Shown here: piece after piece, positions 15,701 through 18,948 of the stretch
Layout: every line of letters begins with the position of its first letter
Position numbering within the stretch: the stretch's first letter is position 1
Assembly: GCA_002353585.1 (NCBI GenBank)
Contig: DEJW01000032.1
Coordinates: forward strand, 2,572-21,519
From: Prevotellaceae bacterium UBA2738
GTDB taxonomy: Bacteria > Bacteroidota > Bacteroidia > Bacteroidales > Bacteroidaceae
Length of the DNA stretch: 18,948 bases
Direction: 5' to 3'
Program-made: the position numbers and the translations under genes
Notes under the pieces: model-generated
The model's database searches: none
What the model saw: only the letters and a program-made list of their open reading frames with translations
Told to the model about the DNA's origin: nothing

Positions 15701-16693
15701 CTCTACAATAGTTGCCGCCTCACCACCTCCTTCAGGAGCTACGGACGTCGTGATATAGTACTTGGTATCATATTGAGCAAAAAGTTCTATACTGCCAGTT
15801 GGTGAATATTCAGCATTAGCATCGCCAACCTTATTACCACCGCTAGCTGCAGTGAACCAACCTTTGAACACTTTCTGATAGTTATTTTCTTCAGTTTTTG
15901 GAGTTACGGTAGGCAATGTCAAAGCACTTCCTGTATATGTGTCAGATGATTTTGCACTTGTGCCACCTTCACCTGCTGTATAAGTAACTGTGTATGGGGT
16001 AGCTGGAGTCTTTGCCGCTGTTGTGCCTGATATTGTTATAGGACTTTTAATATATGTCCTTGTACCAGAACTTGAGTTTGTCAAGTTATATGCATACAAC
16101 TTGATTGTTACTGTTCCCTCAAAAGTCTTGCCTGTGAAAGCACCATCCGCAAAAGTTATTGCTGCTTCATTGCCCTCTGAAGGCTGAATTTCATTTGAAG
16201 TAACAGAGGTTGCTATTGCTTTTGAATCTGATATTACTACCTTGTATTTTAGATCACCAGTGCCGTTAGAAAATACGGTCATGCCAAGACTTGTTGGAGT
16301 GAAAGTGTATCCATCTGCAACAACAAAAGAGATTTGAGCAAAATTCTTAGTAGCATCAAAATCTACGACTGTTTTGTAGAATGGTTTACAATAACCATCT
16401 TTTTTTGAACTTGTACTACTGAAATCTTTTAATGTAATAGTAGTAGAAGCATTTGAAAGATTTGCTCCTACTGAAGGAGTAATAGTAGGAGTAATGGTTA
16501 GCGCATTTGTAGTAATAGCCCAACTGATACTCTCAGTAGCCGCCCACGCAGCTGTACTTCCTATAGCCGGTATTATGAGAAGGAGTAAAAGCTTGCTGAG
16601 AAGCAAAGAATTAAGGGTACTCAGGAAGTGCCAAGTTCGGTTGGTCTTCCGTGTTTCGCCTGATGATTGTAATTGTTTTGTTTTTTGTTTCAT
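9782..16693 (-). CDS. giant secreted multi-domain protein with InlB-type and Ig-like repeats
   Basis: A 2303-residue exported protein, probably cell-surface. Residues 1-51 are a signal peptide with a long basic n-region, the hydrophobic run LLLSKLLLLLIIPAIG and a cut after AWA. About 52-224 is an unrecognised beta-rich domain. Listeria-Bacteroides (InlB B) repeats fit 234-309, 505-582 and 587-672, the latter two with the GYxFDGWN/LYAKW style; 311-391 is a divergent copy. Ig-like modules with YQWYKNS and YYYC (429-473, 981-1020) and YLWQST (1237) follow, separated by beta-sandwich-like domains (678-856, 1044-1200). The segment NFTPNQWNTICLPFAVS (2057-2073) is a module often seen near the C-terminus of large Prevotella proteins. 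The last about 48 residues (AYNIMGQEV, then KGMVIVNGKKYFRK) resemble a type A type IX secretion sorting domain. No catalytic motif was found, so an adhesin or matrix/glycan-binding role is the best guess. No consensus promoter or Shine-Dalgarno sequence was seen upstream. First gene of a pair with the 69-residue protein. Confidence 0.88.
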   Translation of the reverse strand: MKQKTKQLQSSGETRKTNRTWHFLSTLNSLLLSKLLLLLIIPAIGSTAAWAATESISWAITTNALTITPTITPSVGANLSNASTTITLKDFSSTSSKKDGYCKPFYKTVVDFDATKNFAQISFVVADGYTFTPTSLGMTVFSNGTGDLKYKVVISDSKAIATSVTSNEIQPSEGNEAAITFADGAFTGKTFEGTVTIKLYAYNLTNSSSGTRTYIKSPITISGTTAAKTPATPYTVTYTAGEGGTSAKSSDTYTGSALTLPTVTPKTEENNYQKVFKGWFTAASGGNKVGDANAEYSPTGSIELFAQYDTKYYITTSVAPEGGGEAATIVEKSSGNPISSNGSYVMEGTVITVTAGAANSGYAWNRWSVGTNNASLSFNYTVAAKKTYTANYTTNTAITPSSATYTVGDTPSSITYAPTLSPAEDGATYQWYKNSANSAVVDNEHKITGATSATLAAANINTDSEGTTYYYCVVTPTYNEGSKSGTSATSNIVTVSVVEAAPTTYSVTYNGNGNTGGDVPVDGSSPYDSGATPIVLGDTGSLIKTGYTFDGWNTSADGSGTSYSAGATLPALSNDVILYAKWTANNYAITLDKNDGDATSGGSATATYGSGSLSISSAPVWAGHVVEGYYDDGSYTHKVASANGALVASVTGYTDASGNWTRTSDATLYAKWVDASSSYTPFDLSSADAVIDFSESKWSTSAATALFDAANAGNGANTPINNVVFRGQTSGGKKAFTISDGKLVMDVGNGQSGNRWFAIPLTNINGRIDVYIKTPYAKGTSFSVKAVLAKGTTTVGESATNLNAVKLDYVDNSFGTGDGAFHFRIKDFTQTTGVLYIGRNGSSWTDINKIKIVSRAAEFDVSATSVTVGDAGTKEVTITNNTVYSARIVDSGLITAKATYSLNDKTITFTGVSAGDAGSIGVYLDLDNDGEYDSGTEEMKTITVNVNALSWTTNITSEALRYTTKGATAATLTVAATGATYQWYKNSKNSTSGATAIDGAKSASYTPSTDFDEDLSYYYCVASKSGYKDIVSNIKPVLTTVSERTFWMNTITRRSTTSASSLDLTNGTDVNIYGGTATFKGDGSEFHYVYVFNEPYFQVDGSDNYFKIHLNTALAAGMTISIGINGLGSNAGGVWLSKANTRSGAESSKIEFAGDGTETVTTKEYVVRAGDAIVGATDLYVWSKRNLNDYFGPIYISNHVAPLEVADLTPASQIVAKDATATTLSANVKGGAPTYTYLWQSTSTPDNEGSWVDAAGTNNTATYTPATGSTGTLYYRVKVTDSQATPAVVYSNAVSVKVEANIDYYKIGTGEGQDTGWTDGEYSYYTNKTNYDNRGTRTYWTWTKWKGDDKDCYDSSGNLMIKKSGSKGVKTTSFNVKGAAAFRIIDFQTQTDRTFDVTVDDTKVGDAIHPTNSVSEAPIYALNPNGSVITIDNATGDIRPTRIIFYQHIPSTITIKKGDVEISEDKISMDIADNTVFNYDVYTDGDGAIGAPTVTNPTDLPADKYVVRSASYENGVLTITKGNYPGTATITLTQDDGDIYKGATKEFKFTVLKHQIAISVSSKDVTLDLDLDNLSKDATIQAGKLPTFTVTKDGEPWPAGTSVLKYISDDNSVAYLSKSGDFSSTTYDVKYGGGQGGPEIIAYIEESDTYTGDKNSYTLHITQGTDNFISKDMKDETMEAQRVYPMDDANGQTVVKLVYGGYKYNDNRIITIAEGDKDKDDDIVSVKDSWAYYSGAQNAKMDGYTYNMRNGAQNAKSEDKVEILSNPTDDRIWYQEGDTKDDGVSTYAANERIKPFAMPCAGSYLMFEVKKTGILTAYVLQNGIVGWKKSNDGKIATNPRLGYWFDQDGWVQHPTSVVSKAVISDGNGRDQHEYSGETYPTEHSLKSVNFYGSDKDNPSLLYKQLTYKYCDNADNPTKYAQTSGTDGCSAINPYYWPTETSDGDISIDANRAKQVPRKIRPIPYRNGYLMIEEGYLKYTLPVKAGQKYYFLGCGTRIGYVAMNFVEDINAFGDGAIDYVEDNVDLKGSDDWTSPTVRTGFTKPTKPTVYNQMTLKRNFTPNQWNTICLPFAVSEKDVEAIFGTGTKLCLYNGLTKKGGNAYVINFMRHVNQDILPGQPYFIYPTGTGVVLGSNGKIGGTTGVEFYNVLVDPDKLTTGINYGSDNDREDGATEKNDEIRYKAVATLAPTDMKQNGFYINTNNGALMKYTPSSDLRVNTYRTFLQPNDWAGTNYSALSLDADLDVEDVSEEGDVPTMIIVVGEDKAEIVNGKLFDGKAYNIMGQEVDAANAKGMVIVNGKKYFRK

Positions 16694-16940
16694 TGTGATT
16701 TTATTTTTGTTATCGTTTTCTTTTTTCTTTGTCGTTATCTGTAGTTAGTGTTGTTAGCCTGCACCTGTTTATAGAGGATGTAAATCAGGGGCTTATTCGA
16801 TTTCTCCCTTTTCTTTACCATTCTTCCCACAGAGCATTTCGTCGATTATTCCGATATTTTCTGAGGTCTGTTTATTGCCCGTTTTTTTTGAGCAGTTTTT
16901 CAGGGTCTGCCAGCAAAATAATGTTCGATATTTAACGTTT
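16694..16940. other. leader region of the giant gene, no gene seen
   Basis: T-rich on the plus strand (A-rich leader for the minus-strand gene). No TAnnTTTG box with a spaced TTTG was found for the minus strand; the nearest is TTATTTTG (16914-16921), with one mismatch and no well-spaced upstream box. Short open frames here have no recognisable protein sequence. Confidence 0.5.
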
Positions 16941-17312
16941 CTCGCAAAGCCGAGAAGGTTGTCCTCTCCAGAGGATTAAGGTCCTCGCCAGTAGTGTCCA
17001 TATATGAGCAAGTTCCTATAGTGTCCGCTCCTGTCTATGACTTAGCTTTTCAAGCTTAACCTTCTCTACGCCAAGAGCCAAGACGCTTCTCCGAAGCTTA
17101 CGCAAAGAGACCCCCTCTAACTCCCCCATTAAAGGGGGAGGACTTTGCACACAGTCCGCATGGCTTGGCGTGAGTGCTGAAAGCACGACCTTTGCTCTTT
17201 GCGTAGAGGTGATAGCTGCCGTCAGGCAGTGTGATATAAGATTGAGGCTTATGAAAGCGTGCTTACAATAAGCAGCATATCGTTATCATAAACTCCAAAG
17301 GAGTATCACCTC
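16941..17312. repeat. non-coding cluster of micro-hairpins and nested inverted repeats
   Basis: Short perfect hairpins follow one another: TCCTCT-CC-AGAGGA (16962-16975), AGCTT-TTC-AAGCT (17044-17056), GCTTC-TCC-GAAGC (17085-17097), CTCCCCC-ATTAAA-GGGGGAG (17121-17140), GTGCT-GAA-AGCAC (17174-17186), CTGCC-GTCA-GGCAG (17216-17229), GCTTA-CAA-TAAGC (17261-17273) and ACTCC-AAA-GGAGT (17292-17304). Two longer-range inverted repeats connect them: CTCTACGCCAAGAGC (17064-17078) with GCTCTTTGCGTAGAG (17194-17208), 14 of 15 pairs, and GAGGTGATA (17206-17214) with TATCACCTC (17304-17312). The CTCCCCC/GGGGGAG hairpin with its CCCCCTCTAA lead resembles a repeat common between Bacteroidetes genes. It could be a structured RNA or a mosaic of repeat elements; no known RNA family was recognised. 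Confidence 0.7.
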
Positions 17313-17390
17313 GCTCTGCGTGAAAAGAAATTGATAAAGGAATTTACTGATGCCCTGATATTTAACAAAAAACAAGAATTTCTGCATTTT

Positions 17391-17766
17391 AACCTCCTAA
17401 CCTCCCTTGTTGCCCTCTCAGCCCAGTATTTATGCGCCTTCACGATAGGGAGGTTAACTTTCCAGACCTCCCTTAAACCTCCCTCAGACCTCCCTGTTTT
17501 TATTAAAAAAACAACAAGGACAACAAAGGGACAATTATGTTTTGGTATTTTGGCAAACTTGCCAAAATGATATTATACTTCAGTTTAGCAGGTTTGCTAA
17601 ACTGACTGCTATAAAATTGTTATAAGTTGTTTTGGTTGTCTTTAATTATAGGGTCCCCAAGGGAGGTCTTAGGGAGGTGTAAGGGAGATATTAGGGAGGT
17701 GTGAGCACCCCTACCTCCCTATGCTCAGCCCAGTATTCATGCGGGATGAGAGGGAATTAGGGAGGT
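17391..17766. repeat. inverted array of AGGGAGGT/ACCTCCCT octamers around a palindromic core
   Basis: Left side: ACCTCCCT at 17400, 17466, 17477 and 17488, and one AGGGAGGT at 17447. Right side: AGGGAGGT at 17660, 17671, 17693 and 17759, AGGGAGAT at 17682, and one ACCTCCCT at 17713. The inner copies are spaced exactly 11 bp on each side (three on the left, four on the right) and point toward each other across about 165 bp of AT-rich DNA. A 20-bp near-identical direct repeat, CTCAGCCCAGTATTYATGCG, lies at 17417-17436 and 17724-17743. Outer AACCTCC also occurs at 17391. The regular spacing of about one helical turn suggests cooperative protein binding on one DNA face, as at iteron-type origins or multi-site operators; no initiator gene is in the window. 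Confidence 0.85.
17547..17605. repeat. paired palindromes at the centre of the octamer array
   Basis: Palindrome 1 has arms ATTTTGGCAA (17547-17556) and TTGCCAAAAT (17559-17568) with a 2-nt centre. Palindrome 2 has arms TCAGTTTAGCA (17580-17590) and TGCTAAACTGA (17595-17605) with a 4-nt centre. Read on opposite strands they share the core RGCAAACYTGCY while their outer arms differ yet remain perfectly paired. The centre of the whole inverted array falls between them (near 17575). Confidence 0.85.
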
Positions 17767-17770
17767 TGGC

Positions 17771-17797
17771 TCACGAAAAACTTGGAGTTTTTCGTGA
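17771..17797. repeat. 12-bp-arm hairpin with a 3-nt loop
   Basis: TCACGAAAAACT (17771-17782) pairs perfectly with AGTTTTTCGTGA (17786-17797) around TGG. It lies 4 bp after the last AGGGAGGT octamer and has the same arm/3-nt-loop/arm design as the short hairpins at 16941-17312. Confidence 0.8.
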
Positions 17798-17848
17798 AAG
17801 TAAAAATTAAGAAGTAAAAAGTACCCATTTCATCGCGAAAAGGTAAAA

Positions 17849-17932
17849 GCAATGCTTTTAGCTGCAGAAGTAATGCTTTTAGCTGCAGAAGTAATGCTTC
17901 TGCATGCAGAGGTAATGCTTCTGCATGTGGGG
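17849..17932. repeat. 21-bp tandem array (four units)
   Basis: Units at 17849-17869, 17870-17890, 17891-17911 and 17912-17932. The first two are GYAATGCTTTTAGCTGCAGA followed by A; the last two begin GTAATGCTTCTGCATG. Each junction also makes a hairpin, e.g. AAAAGC-AAT-GCTTTT (17845-17859) and TGCAGAAG/CTTCTGCA (17884-17904). Read on the minus strand each unit contains GCATTACTT, sharing TTACTT and the 21-bp period with the array at 9402-9479. Confidence 0.85.
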
Positions 17933-17950
17933 GATTTTGTTGGGGAGCAT

Positions 17951-17988
17951 GAAAAAAAAGAGGGGCGACACATCGATGTGTCGCCCCT
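17951..17988 (-). terminator. rho-independent terminator of nifJ
   Basis: A perfect 28-bp palindrome with arms AGGGGCGACACATC (17961-17974) and GATGTGTCGCCCCT (17975-17988); on the minus strand it is followed by a run of eight T (17952-17959). It lies 48 bp after the nifJ stop codon. Confidence 0.93.
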
Positions 17989-18036
17989 GCATTGAGAGTT
18001 ATTTAGAGTAATTGTGTTTACTCTGAGAGCGTGAGA

Positions 18037-18948
18037 TTACTCAGCCCAGTCCATCTTGGTCTGACGAACGTAAGACTGATAACGACGCTGTGCCATCTTC
18101 TGTGCCTCAGCGAAGAGCTCATCAGCCTCTTCTGGGTAAGCCTTCTTAACAGAGAGGTAACGTACCTCGCCCATGAGGAAGTCCTGGAACTTATCCCACT
18201 GTGGCTCCTTAGAGTCGAGTGAGAATGGGTTCTGACCCTGCTCAGCCAGTTCTGGGTTGTAACGCCACAGGTGCCAGTAACCGCACTCTACTGCGCGACG
18301 CTCCTCTTCCTGTGAGCGACCCATGCCACCCTTGATCTTCAGACCGTGGTTGATACATGGTGCGTAAGCGATTACGAGTGATGGTCCGTGGTAAGCCTCA
18401 GCCTCGCGGAATGCCTTCAGACACTGTGCGTTGTCGGCACCCATTGCTACCTGAGCAACGTAAACGTAGCCGTAGGTAGTAGCGATCATACCGAGGTCCT
18501 TCTTCTTGATGCGCTTACCCTGAGCAGCGAACTGTGCGATAGCGCCGAGAGGTGTAGCCTTAGAAGCCTGACCACCAGTGTTAGAGTAAACCTCAGTATC
18601 GATTACGAAGATGTTGAGGTCTTCACCTGATGCGAGTACGTGGTCGAGACCACCATAGCCGATATCGTAAGAAGCACCGTCACCACCGATAATCCACTGA
18701 CTGCGCTTGATGAGATAGTGGTCGAGGGTCTTCAGCTCAGTGCATACTGGGCAACCGTTAGCTGCACCCTTAGCGATTTCTGGCTTCAGGATAGCTGCCA
18801 GACGCTTAGTCTCGTCTGCATCTTCCTTCTTCTCTATCCATTCTGCAGCTGCTGCCTGGTACTCTGCTGAGCCCATCTTCTCGTCAACAACCTTCTGGAG
18901 AAGCATTGCTACGCGCTCCTTCATCTTCTTGTTACCGATTACCATACC
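18037..18948 (-). CDS. nifJ: pyruvate:ferredoxin (flavodoxin) oxidoreductase, C-terminal part
   Basis: Oxidatively decarboxylates pyruvate to acetyl-CoA and CO2 and passes electrons to ferredoxin or flavodoxin; central to anaerobic fermentation. The visible 303 residues are the C-terminal quarter of an enzyme usually near 1190 residues; the frame runs off the window edge, so the Met near 18945 is not the start. The thiamine-diphosphate/Mg site is seen as IGGDGASYDIGYGGLDHV, then VYSNTGGQASKATP. A conserved Cys in YAPCINHGLK belongs to the family's third 4Fe-4S cluster; its other cysteines would lie upstream, outside the window. Close matches to family signatures make the call firm. It is followed by a strong terminator and is oriented away from the right window edge, so its promoter is not visible. 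Confidence 0.96.
   Translation of the reverse strand, partial: GMVIGNKKMKERVAMLLQKVVDEKMGSAEYQAAAAEWIEKKEDADETKRLAAILKPEIAKGAANGCPVCTELKTLDHYLIKRSQWIIGGDGASYDIGYGGLDHVLASGEDLNIFVIDTEVYSNTGGQASKATPLGAIAQFAAQGKRIKKKDLGMIATTYGYVYVAQVAMGADNAQCLKAFREAEAYHGPSLVIAYAPCINHGLKIKGGMGRSQEEERRAVECGYWHLWRYNPELAEQGQNPFSLDSKEPQWDKFQDFLMGEVRYLSVKKAYPEEADELFAEAQKMAQRRYQSYVRQTKMDWAE

Noticed and set aside
16914..16921. Possible -7 box for the giant gene (TTATTTTG on minus)
   Set aside because: One mismatch to TAnnTTTG and the nearest upstream TTTG is 23 bases away, not about 19; not strong enough to call.
16941..17312. Known structured RNA (RNase P, tmRNA, SRP RNA, 6S)
   Set aside because: I looked for their conserved sequence blocks on both strands and found none.
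17331..17570. 79-residue open frame in the octamer array region
   Set aside because: It runs across the repeat octamers and the first palindrome, has no recognisable protein sequence or RBS, and its composition follows the repeats.
17391..17766. Insertion sequence or MITE
   Set aside because: No transposase, no terminal inverted repeats with a target-site duplication at the edges; the repeats are internal and regularly phased.

Overview
The window looks like a chromosomal segment of a Bacteroidales bacterium, most likely Prevotella or a close relative. The evidence is a set of recognisable core proteins with Bacteroidales-type sequences (L17 with a long Ala/Glu tail, SstT, an HD-domain CCA enzyme, the mre/PBP2 cluster, NifJ), genes mostly without Shine-Dalgarno sequences, two promoters matching the Bacteroidetes consensus (TTTG, about 19 bases, TAnnTTTG), and a giant secreted protein ending in a type IX-secretion-like C-terminal domain.

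Layout. (1) 1-555: 3' end of rplQ and its terminator. (2) 589-3854: sstT on plus, converging on a minus-strand rlpA-cca pair; a shared hairpin lies over the cca stop codon. (3) 3855-4074: divergent promoter region. (4) 4075-9193: plus-strand cluster of a stand-alone IMP cyclohydrolase (the N-terminal third of PurH), mreB, mreC, mreD and mrdA (PBP2), i.e. the rod-shape elongation machinery; rodA is not present next to mrdA. A repeat-filled spacer separates mreC from mreD and supplies mreD's TTG start codon. (5) 9194-9551: gene-free, with palindromes, a 21-bp tandem array and a terminator. (6) 9552-16693: minus-strand pair of a 2303-residue multi-domain secreted protein and a 69-residue MKKxY-type small protein. 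(7) 16694-18036: 1.3 kb without a credible gene but dense in DNA structure. (8) 18037-18948: C-terminal quarter of pyruvate:ferredoxin oxidoreductase (nifJ), minus strand.

The coding content is mostly ordinary. The unusual material is between the genes. The best candidate for something undescribed is 17391-17766: AGGGAGGT octamers spaced exactly 11 bp apart face each other in inverted orientation around an AT-rich core carrying two palindromes, and a 20-bp direct repeat lies toward each outer side. Around it and elsewhere are many micro-hairpins with loops of about 3 nt, nested inverted repeats, and two 21-bp tandem arrays that share TTACTT. Heptamer repeats of an AAYTGNN family occur inside cca (in frame) and between purH and mreB. 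No mobile-element gene, CRISPR array, tRNA or rRNA was seen.
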